Under the pieces are notes generated by a model. It saw only the letters and a list, made by a program, of their open reading frames with translations. It had not been told where the DNA came from and did not search any database. Below are positions 35,446 to 47,086 of a stretch of 64,000 bases of DNA, in pieces; positions within the stretch are counted from its first letter, which is position 1, and each line of letters opens with the position of its first letter. The stretch covers positions 1-64,000 of the forward strand of contig NZ_VXJV01000012.1 of assembly GCF_008692785.1 (NCBI RefSeq), given 5' to 3'. The position numbers were made by a program, and so were the translations under genes. The stretch is from Salmonella enterica subsp. diarizonae (GTDB lineage: Bacteria; Pseudomonadota; Gammaproteobacteria; Enterobacterales; Enterobacteriaceae).

Positions 35446-35518
35446 GTGCCTGATAGCGCTGCGCTAATCAGGCCTACAAAGCATTCAGGCCGGAAAGGCG
35501 CAACGTCGCCATCCGGCA
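35446..35518. repeat. BIME between murJ and flgN
   Basis: GCCTGATAGCGC with GCTAATCAGGCCTAC and then GGCCGGAAAGGCG with GCCATCCGGC form a pair of REP hairpins between the converging genes. Confidence 0.8.
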
Positions 35519-35522
35519 ATGA

Positions 35523-35945
35523 TTAGATAGAAATTTTTTTACCGCCGCGGTGAGAGACGGAAGTCTGGCCGTTAGCCCCGTATAGGGTAGGCTCCTGGTG
35601 CGGTTTCAGTACCTCCAGCGCCTGTTGATTACGCTCTATTTGCCCTTCCAGCAGCCAGCCGTTGTGCTGGTTGAGGTCGCGCAGATGCTGCGTTTTTTCG
35701 GTAATCGCCTGCCAGCGCTCCGCAATGTCATCGTTTGCGCTACGCTGCGCATTCTGCTCCAGACGGCGCTGTTGTTCCAGATAATCCAGCGTCGCCAGCA
35801 ACGAGCTTTTTTCTTCTGTAATACGCTGTAGCTGGCTGCCGTTAATCTGGCCTACGGAAAGCTGTTGTTGTTCTGCATCCATCACCGTCTTCAGGTCATT
35901 CAGGACGGCGGTCATCTGGTCAAGTATTTCTGACAAACGAGTCAT
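35523..35945 (-). CDS. flgN: flagellar export chaperone FlgN
   Basis: 140-residue helical chaperone for the hook-filament junction proteins FlgK and FlgL, delivering them to the export gate. Long helices with coiled-coil character cover residues 1-110; the C-terminal tail (TSVSHRGGKKISI) is disordered in the family. Separated from flgM by only 4 bases, so the two are co-transcribed from the sigma-28 promoter and by read-through from flgA. Confidence 0.97.
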   Translation of the reverse strand: MTRLSEILDQMTAVLNDLKTVMDAEQQQLSVGQINGSQLQRITEEKSSLLATLDYLEQQRRLEQNAQRSANDDIAERWQAITEKTQHLRDLNQHNGWLLEGQIERNQQALEVLKPHQEPTLYGANGQTSVSHRGGKKISI

Positions 35946-35949
35946 ACGC

Positions 35950-36243
35950 TTATTTACTCTGTAAGTAGCTCTGTGCCTCGCGAATGAGCGAGTCTGCTAT
36001 TTTTCCCGTATCCATTTTTAACTCGCCGTTACGGATAGCCGTTTTTAATGCTTCGACGCGTTCCATATTAATATCGCTGGTGCCTGGCTGCATGAGCTTC
36101 GCTTGCGCGTCGCTTAACTTTACGCTGGCGCTCGTCGCGGTAGACGTTTTTTCCTGACGCGTTTTTTGTACCGGCGTGTCGCTGGTATCTCGCGTCTGGA
36201 CAGTGCTAACGGGTTTCAAAGGTGAGGTACGGTCAATGCTCAT
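35950..36243 (-). CDS. flgM: anti-sigma-28 factor FlgM
   Basis: 97-residue, largely unstructured inhibitor of FliA (sigma-28) that is exported through the completed hook to release late flagellar transcription. The C-terminal sigma-binding half ([20 protein letters not shown], then [15 protein letters not shown]) is intact. Expressed from its own class 3 promoter and from the flgA class 2 promoter. Confidence 0.98.
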   Translation of the reverse strand: MSIDRTSPLKPVSTVQTRDTSDTPVQKTRQEKTSTATSASVKLSDAQAKLMQPGTSDINMERVEALKTAIRNGELKMDTGKIADSLIREAQSYLQSK

Positions 36244-36302
36244 TTATTTATCCTCATCGAGGGTTACGTTGTAGCGGCCAGCTACCATCATGGTTGAATA
36301 TC

Positions 36303-36329
36303 TCATCGGCAGCCGCGACAAAATCTTTA
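36303..36329 (-). promoter_or_regulatory. sigma-28 (class 3) promoter of flgM
   Basis: On the minus strand TAAAGATT, 11 bases, then GCCGATGA, nearly identical to the FliA consensus TAAAGTTT-N11-GCCGATAA. It lies 60 bases upstream of the flgM ATG. Confidence 0.92.
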
Positions 36330-36334
36330 TACAA

Positions 36335-36994
36335 TTATAGGTTAATAAGAATATTCCCATCAGAATCGACGGTTCCACTCACGATTTGACCCGATGTCAT
36401 GCGCACGCGCGCATTCTGCGCGACGGCGGCATTATTCATTGCCTGACCTTCCGCATTGACGCTAAAACCCTCGCCATTGGCGATGACCTGTACTCGTTGA
36501 CCCGCTTTGACGCGCCAGGCCTGACGTATCATCGTAAGCTGCACTGGCTGCCCGGGAGCGAGATCACGCAAACTGACGGCATCCTGAATCTGATGGATAT
36601 CCAGTACCGTCCGCGGCGGTAACTGATCCAGCCTGCCACGTTTTAACGTGACGTTGGTCGACGTCAATTTTCCGCCGCGCGCGACGGGCGCGGCAACGGC
36701 GACATAATTGCCGGTCGCCTGCACACTCACCTGCAAATAACGTTTTTCATTGGCGCAGCGCGCCACCACGTTGACGTTACCCCATAGCTTCGCGTTGCCT
36801 GTCATGCTGAAGGTTGGCTGTTCACAGCTCGGCGGCAGAGTAGGCGGTGAACGGAGCGTTACAACGACCTCATCGCTGAAGCCAGCCAGACGCTGGGAAA
36901 ACCACGTTGTCAACTGGGCGTTGATGTCCTGCGCCATTGCCAGGGGGCTGAATAGCAAAGCCGCCACGGCGAATCCTCGTTTTACCGTTTGCAT
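36335..36994 (-). CDS. flgA: flagellar P-ring assembly chaperone FlgA
   Basis: 219 residues from ATG 36994, with a signal peptide ending LAMAQDI. A periplasmic protein with a C-terminal SAF domain that aids polymerisation of FlgI into the P ring. Two Cys (PPSCEQP and VARCANE) probably form a disulfide. Start chosen over longer frames because it gives the signal peptide directly and follows GGGGGAAG. Divergent from flgB. Confidence 0.97.
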   Translation of the reverse strand: MQTVKRGFAVAALLFSPLAMAQDINAQLTTWFSQRLAGFSDEVVVTLRSPPTLPPSCEQPTFSMTGNAKLWGNVNVVARCANEKRYLQVSVQATGNYVAVAAPVARGGKLTSTNVTLKRGRLDQLPPRTVLDIHQIQDAVSLRDLAPGQPVQLTMIRQAWRVKAGQRVQVIANGEGFSVNAEGQAMNNAAVAQNARVRMTSGQIVSGTVDSDGNILINL

Positions 36995-37051
36995 AGTTAC
37001 TTCCCCCTGGTTGATGTAATGACAGGATTCTACCCGTGTGAAGCAAGCATC

Positions 37052-37090
37052 AACGCAATAAATAGCGACGCATTTTGCGTTTATTCCGGC
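37052..37090. promoter_or_regulatory. FlhDC-type box between flgA and flgB
   Basis: AACGCAATAAATAGCG is followed after about ten bases by the inverted partner GCGTTTATTCCGGCG, fitting the FlhD4C2 box. This would activate both class 2 operons (flgAMN leftward and flgBCDEFGHIJ rightward). Confidence 0.8.
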
Positions 37091-37151
37091 GATAACGCGC
37101 GCGTGAAGAGATTTAAGCTGTCGGCTGAATTTTGTCATTTGCGGAGGAGAT

Positions 37152-37568
37152 ATGCTCGACAGGCTCGATGCCGCCTTACGATTTCAGCAGGAAGCGCTAA
37201 ATCTGCGCGCGCAACGTCAGGAAATATTAGCGGCGAATATCGCCAATGCCGATACGCCGGGGTACCAGGCGCGCGATATTGATTTTGCCAGTGAGTTAAA
37301 AAAAGTGATGGTGCGCGGACGGGAAGAAACCGGCGGCGTCTCGTTGACGTTGACTTCCTCTCACCATATTCCCGCCCAGGCGGTCTCTTCTCCCGCAGTG
37401 GATCTGCTTTACCGCGTCCCCGATCAACCTTCTCTGGATGGCAACACCGTGGATATGGACAGGGAACGTACGCAGTTTGCGGATAACAGTCTCAAATATC
37501 AGATGGGGCTTACCGTTCTGGGTAGCCAACTCAAAGGCATGATGAATGTGCTACAGGGAGGAAACTAA
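37152..37568 (+). CDS. flgB: flagellar proximal rod protein FlgB
   Basis: 138 residues. The N-terminal rod motif ([20 protein letters not shown]) is the shared axial-protein pattern. FlgB forms the most proximal part of the rod near the MS ring and export gate. First gene of flgBCDEFGHIJ; GGAGGAG precedes the ATG. The next start is 3 bases after its stop. Confidence 0.98.
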   Translation: MLDRLDAALRFQQEALNLRAQRQEILAANIANADTPGYQARDIDFASELKKVMVRGREETGGVSLTLTSSHHIPAQAVSSPAVDLLYRVPDQPSLDGNTVDMDRERTQFADNSLKYQMGLTVLGSQLKGMMNVLQGGN

Positions 37569-37571
37569 TTC

Positions 37572-37976
37572 GTGGCGCTGTTAAACATTTTTGATATCGC
37601 CGGATCGGCGCTTACCGCACAGTCCAAGCGGTTGAACGTTGCGGCCAGTAACCTGGCGAATGCGGATAGCGTCACCGGACCAGACGGTCAGCCTTATCGC
37701 GCCAAACAGGTGGTTTTTCAGGTGGACGCCTCGCCGGGTCAGGCCACTGGCGGGGTAAAGGTCGCCAGCGTGATTGAAAGCCAGGCACCGGAAAAGCTGG
37801 TCTATGAGCCAGGCAACCCGCTGGCGGACGCTAACGGTTACGTCAAAATGCCCAACGTCGATGTGGTCGGCGAAATGGTCAATACGATGTCAGCCTCGCG
37901 CAGCTATCAGGCAAACGTCGAAGTCCTGAATACCGTAAAAAGCATGATGCTTAAAACGCTGACATTAGGCCAGTAA
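37572..37976 (+). CDS. flgC: flagellar proximal rod protein FlgC
   Basis: 134 residues from GTG 37572, with the axial-family N-terminus ([20 protein letters not shown]) and the C-terminal helix [20 protein letters not shown] that packs in the rod core. Second gene of the operon; GGAGGAAACTAATTC precedes it. Confidence 0.98.
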   Translation: MALLNIFDIAGSALTAQSKRLNVAASNLANADSVTGPDGQPYRAKQVVFQVDASPGQATGGVKVASVIESQAPEKLVYEPGNPLADANGYVKMPNVDVVGEMVNTMSASRSYQANVEVLNTVKSMMLKTLTLGQ

Positions 37977-37987
37977 AGGAGGCGCGT

Positions 37988-38686
37988 ATGTCTATTGCCG
38001 TAAATATGAATGATCCGACCAACACGGGCGTCAAAACGACGACCGGCAGCGGTTCGATGACTGGAAGCAATGCTGCCGATCTGCAAAGCAGTTTCTTGAC
38101 CTTGCTGGTCGCGCAATTGAAGAATCAGGACCCGACTAACCCCTTACAAAATAATGAGTTAACTACACAGTTGGCGCAAATCAGTACCGTGAGCGGCATT
38201 GAAAAACTGAATACGACGCTGGGGGCTATTTCCGGGCAAATCGACAATAGTCAGTCGCTACAGGCGACCACGCTGATTGGACATGGCGTTATGGTGCCTG
38301 GCACCACAATTCTGGCGGGTAAAGGCGCGGAAGAAGGGGCCGTTACGTCCACAACGCCGTTTGGCGTGGAATTGCAACAACCCGCGGACAAAGTGACGGC
38401 AACCATTACCGATAAAGATGGTCGGGTGGTACGTACGCTGGAGATCGGCGAGCTGAAAGCCGGGGTACATACCTTTACCTGGGATGGTAAGCAAACGGAC
38501 GGAACAGCGGTACCGAATGGTTCTTACAACATTGCGATTACCGCCAGTAATGGCGGGACACAACTGGTAGCGCAACCGCTGCAATTCGCTCTGGTGCAGG
38601 GCGTGACGAAGGGCAGCAACGGCAACCTGTTGGATCTCGGTACCTACGGCACCACCACACTCGACGAAGTTCGGCAAATAATCTAA
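37988..38686 (+). CDS. flgD: flagellar hook cap FlgD
   Basis: 232 residues. The N-terminal segment (SSFLTLLVAQLKNQDPTNPL) carries the export and gate-binding signals; the C-terminal tudor/Ig-like part (about 90-215) forms the scaffold cap under which FlgE polymerises. The cap is discarded when the hook is complete. Confidence 0.98.
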   Translation: MSIAVNMNDPTNTGVKTTTGSGSMTGSNAADLQSSFLTLLVAQLKNQDPTNPLQNNELTTQLAQISTVSGIEKLNTTLGAISGQIDNSQSLQATTLIGHGVMVPGTTILAGKGAEEGAVTSTTPFGVELQQPADKVTATITDKDGRVVRTLEIGELKAGVHTFTWDGKQTDGTAVPNGSYNIAITASNGGTQLVAQPLQFALVQGVTKGSNGNLLDLGTYGTTTLDEVRQII

Positions 38687-38712
38687 GCCCTTACACTTAT
38701 CAGGAGTCAGTC

Positions 38713-39927
38713 ATGTCTTTTTCTCAAGCGGTTAGCGGCCTGAACGCCGCGGCCACCAACCTTGATGTTATCGGTAATAACATCGCCAACTCCGCCACCT
38801 ATGGCTTTAAATCCGGTACGGCATCGTTTGCCGATATGTTCGCTGGTTCAAAAGTGGGGCTGGGCGTAAAAGTAGCGGGGATTACCCAGGATTTTACCGA
38901 CGGTACGACAACGAACACCGGTCGCGGGCTGGACGTCGCGATTAGCCAGAACGGTTTTTTCCGCCTGGTGGACAGCAATGGTTCCGTTTTCTATAGCCGC
39001 AACGGCCAGTTCAAACTGGACGAGAACCGTAATCTGGTCAATATGCAGGGGATGCAGTTGACCGGCTATCCGGCCACCGGTACGCCGCCGACTATTCAGC
39101 AGGGGGCGAATCCCGCGCCGATCACCATTCCGAACACGCTGATGGCGGCGAAATCGACAACGACTGCATCAATGCAGATCAACCTGAACTCGACGGATCC
39201 TGCGCCGACGAAAGCCTTTAATCCTGCGGATGCCGATTCGTATAACAAGAAAGGGACCGTTACTGTTTACGACAGCCAGGGTAACGCTCATGACATGAAC
39301 GTCTATTTCGTTAAAAGCTCTACTAAAAATAATGAATGGGCTGTGTACACCCATGACAGCAGCGATCCGACAGCCGCCGTGCCAACGGCGGCTTCTACAA
39401 CGCTGGTGTTTAATGAAAACGGGATCCTGCAATCCGGCGGTACGGTTAACATCACTACCGGTACGATTAATGGCGCGACGGCGGCCACATTCTCCCTCAG
39501 CTTCCTTAACTCCATGCAGCAGAACACCGGGGCTAACAACATCGTCGCCACTAATCAGAACGGCTATAAGCCTGGCGATCTGGTGAGCTACCAGATTAAC
39601 AACGACGGCACCGTGGTAGGGAACTACTCCAACGAGCAGGAACAGGTGCTGGGGCAGATTGTGCTGGCTAACTTCGCCAACAACGAAGGTCTGGCATCCC
39701 AGGGCGATAACGTCTGGGCGGCGACGCAGGCTTCCGGGGTAGCGCTGTTGGGAACCGCCGGTTCCGGCAACTTCGGTAAGCTGACGAATGGCGCGCTGGA
39801 AGCCTCTAACGTGGATTTGAGTAAAGAGCTGGTGAATATGATCGTCGCGCAGCGTAACTACCAGTCGAATGCGCAGACCATTAAAACCCAGGACCAGATC
39901 CTCAATACTCTGGTTAACCTGCGCTAA
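38713..39927 (+). CDS. flgE: flagellar hook protein FlgE
   Basis: 404 residues. The N-terminal axial motif (SGLNAAATNLDVIGNNIANS) and the C-terminal helix (LVNMIVAQRNYQSNAQTIKT) flank the variable D1-D2 surface domains. It polymerises to the 55-nm hook. Length is within a residue of the usual Salmonella form. CAGGAG precedes the ATG. Confidence 0.98.
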   Translation: MSFSQAVSGLNAAATNLDVIGNNIANSATYGFKSGTASFADMFAGSKVGLGVKVAGITQDFTDGTTTNTGRGLDVAISQNGFFRLVDSNGSVFYSRNGQFKLDENRNLVNMQGMQLTGYPATGTPPTIQQGANPAPITIPNTLMAAKSTTTASMQINLNSTDPAPTKAFNPADADSYNKKGTVTVYDSQGNAHDMNVYFVKSSTKNNEWAVYTHDSSDPTAAVPTAASTTLVFNENGILQSGGTVNITTGTINGATAATFSLSFLNSMQQNTGANNIVATNQNGYKPGDLVSYQINNDGTVVGNYSNEQEQVLGQIVLANFANNEGLASQGDNVWAATQASGVALLGTAGSGNFGKLTNGALEASNVDLSKELVNMIVAQRNYQSNAQTIKTQDQILNTLVNLR

Positions 39928-39947
39928 GCGCCTGACGGGATAGCTTA

Positions 39948-41499
<1,552 letters not shown>

Positions 41500-41555
41500 G
41501 GGGTCGCCGGTGGGGTGAAGACGCCACCGGCTCCCTGATTTTGAAGATGAAGGTA

Positions 41556-42254
41556 ATGCAAAAATACGCGCTTCACGCTTACCCATTAATGGCCCTGGTG
41601 GTCGCGACGCTGACAGGATGCGCCTGGATACCCTCCAGGCCGCTCGTGCAGGGGGCGACCACGGCGCAGCCGATTCCGGGCCCGGTGCCAGTGGCGAATG
41701 GCTCTATATTTCAGTCTGCGCAGCCGATTAATTATGGCTATCAGCCGCTTTTTGAAGATCGTCGACCGCGTAATATCGGCGATACGCTCACGATTGTGTT
41801 ACAGGAAAACGTCAGCGCCAGTAAAAGTTCGTCGGCAAATGCCAGCCGCGACGGCAAAACCAGCTTTGGTTTTGATACGGTACCGCGTTATCTGCAGGGA
41901 TTATTCGGTAATTCCCGCGCAGATATGGAGGCCTCAGGCGGCAACTCTTTTAACGGTAAAGGCGGCGCGAATGCCAGCAATACCTTTAGCGGCACGCTGA
42001 CCGTGACCGTCGATCAGGTTCTTGTTAATGGCAATTTACACGTCGTGGGTGAAAAACAGATCGCGATTAATCAGGGAACGGAATTCATCCGCTTCTCCGG
42101 CGTGGTAAATCCACGCACCATCAGCGGCAGCAACTCCGTACCCTCGACACAGGTAGCGGATGCGCGGATTGAATATGTCGGTAACGGCTATATTAACGAA
42201 GCGCAAAATATGGGCTGGCTGCAACGTTTCTTCCTTAATTTGTCGCCGATGTAA
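41556..42254 (+). CDS. flgH: flagellar L-ring lipoprotein FlgH
   Basis: 232 residues from ATG 41556. The signal peptide ends in the lipobox TLTGC (Cys22). Forms the outer-membrane L ring with FlgI's P ring as the rod bushing. The frame opens 15 bases earlier (41541) but GAAGG before 41556 and family length favour the later start. Confidence 0.97.
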   Translation: MQKYALHAYPLMALVVATLTGCAWIPSRPLVQGATTAQPIPGPVPVANGSIFQSAQPINYGYQPLFEDRRPRNIGDTLTIVLQENVSASKSSSANASRDGKTSFGFDTVPRYLQGLFGNSRADMEASGGNSFNGKGGANASNTFSGTLTVTVDQVLVNGNLHVVGEKQIAINQGTEFIRFSGVVNPRTISGSNSVPSTQVADARIEYVGNGYINEAQNMGWLQRFFLNLSPM

Positions 42255-42265
42255 GCGAGGTGTAT

Positions 42266-43363
42266 GTGTTTAAAGCTCTTGCAGGAATCGTTCTGGCACT
42301 GGTTACCACTCTGGCGCACGCCGAGCGTATCCGGGATCTGACCAGTGTCCAGGGCGTGCGGGAAAACTCGCTGATTGGCTACGGGCTGGTGGTCGGGCTG
42401 GACGGTACGGGCGACCAGACGACTCAGACGCCATTTACCACCCAGACGCTCAATAACATGTTGTCACAACTGGGGATTACGGTCCCTACCGGCACCAACA
42501 TGCAGTTAAAAAACGTGGCGGCGGTGATGGTGACGGCGTCGTATCCGCCTTTTGCGCGACAGGGACAAACGATTGATGTCGTTGTTTCCTCAATGGGGAA
42601 CGCTAAAAGTCTGCGCGGCGGGACATTATTAATGACGCCATTAAAAGGAGTGGACAGCCAGGTGTATGCCCTGGCGCAGGGGAATATTCTGGTCGGCGGC
42701 GCGGGCGCTTCCGCAGGCGGCAGTAGCGTGCAGGTTAACCAGCTTAACGGCGGGCGCATCACTAACGGCGCGATTATCGAACGCGAGCTGCCGAGTCAGT
42801 TCGGCGCTGGCAACACCATTAATCTGCAATTGAACGACGAAGATTTTACGATGGCGCAGCAAATTACCGACGCTATCAATCGCGCCCGCGGTTACGGCAG
42901 CGCCACTGCGCTTGATGCGCGAACGGTACAGGTACGCGTACCCAGCGGCAATAGCTCGCAGGTGCGTTTTCTGGCGGACATTCAAAATATGGAAGTTAAC
43001 GTGACGCCGCAGGATGCAAAAGTCGTGATCAACTCGCGTACTGGTTCGGTGGTCATGAATCGGGAAGTCACGCTGGATAGCTGCGCCGTGGCGCAGGGCA
43101 ATTTGTCAGTGACGGTCAACCGCCAGCTCAACGTTAACCAGCCTAATACGCCATTTGGCGGCGGCCAGACCGTGGTGACGCCACAGACTCAAATAGATTT
43201 GCGCCAGAGCGGCGGATCGTTACAAAGCATTCGTTCCAGCGCCAATTTGAACAACGTAGTGCGCGCGCTAAATGCGCTTGGCGCGACGCCGATAGATCTG
43301 ATGTCGATTTTGCAGTCCATGCAGAGCGCGGGCTGTCTACGCGCCAAATTGGAAATTATCTAA
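42266..43363 (+). CDS. flgI: flagellar P-ring protein FlgI
   Basis: 365 residues from GTG 42266, chosen because AGCGAGG lies 5 bases upstream and the product ([20 protein letters not shown]) matches known Salmonella FlgI; a GTG at 42260 would add two residues. The signal peptide ends AHA. Forms the peptidoglycan-associated P ring with the help of FlgA. The last base of its stop is the first base of the flgJ ATG. Confidence 0.96.
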   Translation: MFKALAGIVLALVTTLAHAERIRDLTSVQGVRENSLIGYGLVVGLDGTGDQTTQTPFTTQTLNNMLSQLGITVPTGTNMQLKNVAAVMVTASYPPFARQGQTIDVVVSSMGNAKSLRGGTLLMTPLKGVDSQVYALAQGNILVGGAGASAGGSSVQVNQLNGGRITNGAIIERELPSQFGAGNTINLQLNDEDFTMAQQITDAINRARGYGSATALDARTVQVRVPSGNSSQVRFLADIQNMEVNVTPQDAKVVINSRTGSVVMNREVTLDSCAVAQGNLSVTVNRQLNVNQPNTPFGGGQTVVTPQTQIDLRQSGGSLQSIRSSANLNNVVRALNALGATPIDLMSILQSMQSAGCLRAKLEII

Positions 43364-44313
43364 TGATTGGTGACGGTAAATTGTTGGCCAGCGCGGCCTG
43401 GGATGCGCAATCTCTGAACGAACTCAAAGCGAAAGCGGGCCAGGACCCGGCGGCGAATATCCGTCCGGTGGCCCGTCAGGTGGAAGGGATGTTTGTTCAG
43501 ATGATGCTGAAAAGTATGCGCGAGGCTTTACCCAAAGATGGCTTATTCAGCAGCGATCAGACGCGTCTGTATACCAGCATGTATGACCAGCAGATCGCCC
43601 AGCAGATGACCGCCGGCAAGGGACTGGGGCTGGCGGATATGATGGTTAAACAGATGACCAGCGGGCAAACGATGCCTGCGGATGACGCCCCGCAAGTACC
43701 GCTTAAATTCTCACTGGAAACGGTAAACAGCTATCAAAATCAGGCACTGACCCAACTGGTGCGCAAGGCGATGCCGAAAACGCCGGACAGCAGCGACGAA
43801 CCGCTCTCCGGTGACAGTAAAGACTTTCTGGCCCGGCTTTCGCTCCCGGCGCGGCTGGCCAGCGAACAAAGCGGGGTGCCGCATCATCTGATTCTGGCGC
43901 AGGCGGCGCTGGAGTCCGGCTGGGGGCAGCGGCAAATCCTGCGGGAGGACGGCGAACCCAGTTATAACGTGTTTGGCGTGAAAGCTACCGCCAGTTGGAA
44001 AGGACCGGTGACGGAAATCACCACCACCGAATACGAAAACGGCGAAGCGAAAAAAGTGAAAGCGAAATTCCGCGTTTATAGCTCGTATCTGGAGGCGTTA
44101 TCGGATTATGTCGCGCTGTTAACACGTAATCCACGCTACGCCGCTGTGACCACCGCCGCCACGGCGGAGCAGGGTGCCGTGGCCTTGCAAAACGCCGGAT
44201 ACGCTACCGACCCGAATTACGCGCGTAAATTAACCAGCATGATTCAGCAGTTAAAAGCGATGAGCGAAAAGGTCAGCAAAACCTACAGCGCGAATATCGA
44301 TAATCTCTTTTAA
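43363..44313 (+). CDS. flgJ: flagellar rod cap and peptidoglycan hydrolase FlgJ
   Basis: 316 residues with two functional halves. The N-terminal half (1-150) is the rod-cap scaffold. The C-terminal half is a beta-N-acetylglucosaminidase (from about LPARLASEQSGVPHHLILAQ, catalytic Glu in AALESGWG, then YNVFGVKA) that opens the wall for the rod. Last gene of the class 2 operon; the flgK promoter lies just after it. Confidence 0.97.
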   Translation: MIGDGKLLASAAWDAQSLNELKAKAGQDPAANIRPVARQVEGMFVQMMLKSMREALPKDGLFSSDQTRLYTSMYDQQIAQQMTAGKGLGLADMMVKQMTSGQTMPADDAPQVPLKFSLETVNSYQNQALTQLVRKAMPKTPDSSDEPLSGDSKDFLARLSLPARLASEQSGVPHHLILAQAALESGWGQRQILREDGEPSYNVFGVKATASWKGPVTEITTTEYENGEAKKVKAKFRVYSSYLEALSDYVALLTRNPRYAAVTTAATAEQGAVALQNAGYATDPNYARKLTSMIQQLKAMSEKVSKTYSANIDNLF

Positions 44314-44318
44314 ATTGC

Positions 44319-44345
44319 TCAAGTCCACACAGTAGCTGCCGATAA
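44319..44345 (+). promoter_or_regulatory. sigma-28 (class 3) promoter of flgKL
   Basis: TCAAGTCC, 11 bases, then GCCGATAA matches the FliA consensus, with the -10 element perfect. It lies 33 bases upstream of the flgK ATG. Confidence 0.93.
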
Positions 44346-44377
44346 CAACGAGTATTGAAGGATTAAAAGGAACCATC

Positions 44378-46039
44378 ATGTCCAGCTTGATTAATCACGC
44401 CATGAGCGGGCTTAACGCCGCGCAGGCCGCGTTAAGTACGGTCAGTAATAACATCAACAATTATAACGTTGCGGGTTATACCCGGCAGACAACTATTCTG
44501 GCGCAGGCAAACAGTACGTTAGGGTCTGGCGGCTGGATAGGTAATGGCGTTTACGTTTCCGGCGTACAGCGTGAATATGATGCGTTTATCACCAATCAGC
44601 TACGCGGCGCGCAAAACCAGAGTAGTGGATTGAGCACGCGCTATGCACAAATGTCGAAAATCGACAACTTGCTGGCCGATAAATCCAGCTCACTGTCTGG
44701 CTCGTTGCAGAGCTTTTTTACCAGTCTGCAAACGTTAGTCAGTAACGCGGAAGATCCTGCGGCGCGTCAGGCGTTGATTGGTAAAGCGGAAGGGCTGGTA
44801 AACCAGTTCAAAACCACCGATCAGTATCTGCGCGATCAGGATAAACAGGTCAATATCGCGATTAGTTCCAGTGTGGCGCAAATCAATAATTATGCTAAGC
44901 AGATAGCTAACCTGAACGATCAAATCTCCCGTTTGACGGGCGTAGGCGCGGGCGCATCGCCGAACGACCTGCTCGATCAGCGTGACCAGTTAGTCAGCGA
45001 GCTTAACAAGATTGTTGGCGTCGAGGTGAGCGTACAGGACGGCGGCACCTATAACCTGACGATGGCCAATGGCTATACGCTGGTGCAGGGTTCGACGGCG
45101 CGTCAGTTGGCGGCAGTACCCTCCAGCGCCGACCCGACACGAACGACTGTCGCTTATGTCGATGAGGCCGCAGGTAACATCGAAATTCCAGAAAAGTTGC
45201 TGAATACCGGCTCGCTCGGCGGGCTACTGACGTTCCGCTCTCAGGATCTGGATCAGACTCGTAATACACTGGGCCAGTTGGCGCTGGCGTTTGCCGATGC
45301 ATTCAACGCCCAGCATACCAAAGGTTATGACGCTGACGGCAATAAAGGGAAAGACTTCTTTGGCATTGGCTCGCCGGTGGTGTATAGCAACAGTAATAAT
45401 GCGGATAAAACGGTATCGTTAACCGCTGAGGTGGTCGACAGCACGAAGGTTCAGGCGACGGATTATCAGATTGTTTTTGACGGTACAGACTGGAAGGTTA
45501 CTCGCCTGGCGGATAACACCACCTTCACGGCGACAAAAGATGTTGACGGAAAACTGGAGATTGACGGTCTGAAAGTGACGGTGGGCACCGGCGCGCAGAA
45601 GAACGACAGTTTCCTTCTGAAGCCGGTCAGTAATGCTATCGTCGACATGAAAGTTAAAGTGACGAATGAAGCCGAGATTGCGATGGCTGCCGAGTCAAAA
45701 CTCGATCCTGATGTGGATACCGGCGATAGCGATAACCGCAATGGCCAGGCGTTGTTGGACTTACAAAACAGCAAGGTAGTGGGCGGCAACAAAACCTTTA
45801 ACGATGCCTACGCCACGCTGGTCAGCGATGTGGGTAACAAAACGTCAACGCTGAAAACCAGCAGCACCACGCAGGCGAATGTGGTTAAACAGCTTTATAA
45901 GCAGCAACAGTCGGTTTCCGGCGTTAATCTAGACGAAGAGTATGGCAATTTGCAGCGTTATCAGCAGTATTATCTGGCGAATGCGCAAGTATTGCAGACC
46001 GCGAACGCGCTGTTTGATGCGTTACTGAACATTCGCTAA
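44378..46039 (+). CDS. flgK: hook-filament junction protein FlgK (HAP1)
   Basis: 553 residues. The N-terminal axial motif (SGLNAAQAALSTVSNNINNY) and C-terminal coil (NLQRYQQYYLANAQVLQTAN) are typical; the middle is the exposed domain. It joins hook and filament and is exported with FlgN. AAAAGGAACC precedes the ATG; expressed from the class 3 promoter and from read-through of flgB. Confidence 0.98.
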   Translation: MSSLINHAMSGLNAAQAALSTVSNNINNYNVAGYTRQTTILAQANSTLGSGGWIGNGVYVSGVQREYDAFITNQLRGAQNQSSGLSTRYAQMSKIDNLLADKSSSLSGSLQSFFTSLQTLVSNAEDPAARQALIGKAEGLVNQFKTTDQYLRDQDKQVNIAISSSVAQINNYAKQIANLNDQISRLTGVGAGASPNDLLDQRDQLVSELNKIVGVEVSVQDGGTYNLTMANGYTLVQGSTARQLAAVPSSADPTRTTVAYVDEAAGNIEIPEKLLNTGSLGGLLTFRSQDLDQTRNTLGQLALAFADAFNAQHTKGYDADGNKGKDFFGIGSPVVYSNSNNADKTVSLTAEVVDSTKVQATDYQIVFDGTDWKVTRLADNTTFTATKDVDGKLEIDGLKVTVGTGAQKNDSFLLKPVSNAIVDMKVKVTNEAEIAMAAESKLDPDVDTGDSDNRNGQALLDLQNSKVVGGNKTFNDAYATLVSDVGNKTSTLKTSSTTQANVVKQLYKQQQSVSGVNLDEEYGNLQRYQQYYLANAQVLQTANALFDALLNIR

Positions 46040-46053
46040 GGGAGAAGGATGAC

Positions 46054-47007
46054 ATGCGTATCAGTACCCAGATGATGTATGAGCAAAATATGAGCGGCAT
46101 CACTAACTCTCAGTCCGAATGGATGAAGTTGGGCGAGCAGATGTCTAGCGGTAAGCGCGTTATCAATCCATCTGACGATCCGATCGCCGCGTCGCAGGCG
46201 GTGGTGCTCTCCCAGGCGCAGGCACAGAATAGCCAGTACGCCCTGGCGCGTACTTTTGCCACCCAAAAAGTTTCGCTGGAAGAAAGCGTACTCAGTCAGG
46301 TGACGACGGCGATTCAAACCGCACAGGAAAAAATTGTCTATGCCGGAAACGGCACGTTAAGCGACGATGACCGCGCTTCGCTGGCGACGGATTTACAGGG
46401 TATCCGCGATCAGTTGATGAACCTGGCAAACAGTACTGACGGTAATGGTCGCTATATCTTCGCCGGGTATAAAACGGAAGCGGCGCCTTTCGATCAGGCG
46501 ACGGGGAATTACCATGGCGGTGAGAAAAGTGTTACCCAGCAGGTGGATTCCGCACGCACGATGGTGATTGGCCATACGGGAGCGCAAATTTTTAATAGCC
46601 TTACCAGCAATGCAGTGCCGGAACCTGATGGCACGGACTCTGAAAAGAATTTGTTTGTCATGCTTGATACGGCGATTGCAGCGCTCAAAACGCCGGTGAA
46701 AGGCAATGATGTGGAAAAAGAAAAGGCTGCCGCCGCCATTGATAAAACGAATCGCGGCTTAAAAAACTCGCTTAATAATGTCCTGACCGTTCGTGCGGAA
46801 CTGGGGACGCAACTGAGCGAACTCAGTACGCTGGATGCCCTGGGAAGTGACCGTGCGCTGGGGCAGAAGCTGCAGATGAGCAATCTGGTGGATGTGGACT
46901 GGAACTCGGTCATCTCCTCCTACGTGATGCAACAGGCGGCATTACAGGCCTCCTATAAAACGTTTACCGATATGCAGGGAATGTCGCTTTTCCAGTTGAA
47001 CCGGTAA
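46054..47007 (+). CDS. flgL: hook-filament junction protein FlgL (HAP3)
   Basis: 317 residues with the flagellin-like N-terminus (MRISTQMMYEQNMSGITNSQ, SGKRVINPSDDPIAA) and C-terminus. It connects FlgK to the flagellin filament; chaperone FlgN. Begins 14 bases after flgK. Its 3' untranslated region and terminator (47008-47086) correspond to the place where the E. coli sponge RNA FlgO is produced. Confidence 0.98.
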   Translation: MRISTQMMYEQNMSGITNSQSEWMKLGEQMSSGKRVINPSDDPIAASQAVVLSQAQAQNSQYALARTFATQKVSLEESVLSQVTTAIQTAQEKIVYAGNGTLSDDDRASLATDLQGIRDQLMNLANSTDGNGRYIFAGYKTEAAPFDQATGNYHGGEKSVTQQVDSARTMVIGHTGAQIFNSLTSNAVPEPDGTDSEKNLFVMLDTAIAALKTPVKGNDVEKEKAAAAIDKTNRGLKNSLNNVLTVRAELGTQLSELSTLDALGSDRALGQKLQMSNLVDVDWNSVISSYVMQQAALQASYKTFTDMQGMSLFQLNR

Positions 47008-47051
47008 CATCTCTTTTTGAAACATATCACGAAACTGGATATGTTTTGTCT

Positions 47052-47086
47052 GCCCGCGCCATCCACCCCGGCGCGGGCATTTTTTT
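47052..47086 (+). terminator. flgKL terminator
   Basis: GCCCGCGCC / GGCGCGGGC stem with a 9-base loop, followed by A and seven T. Confidence 0.93.
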
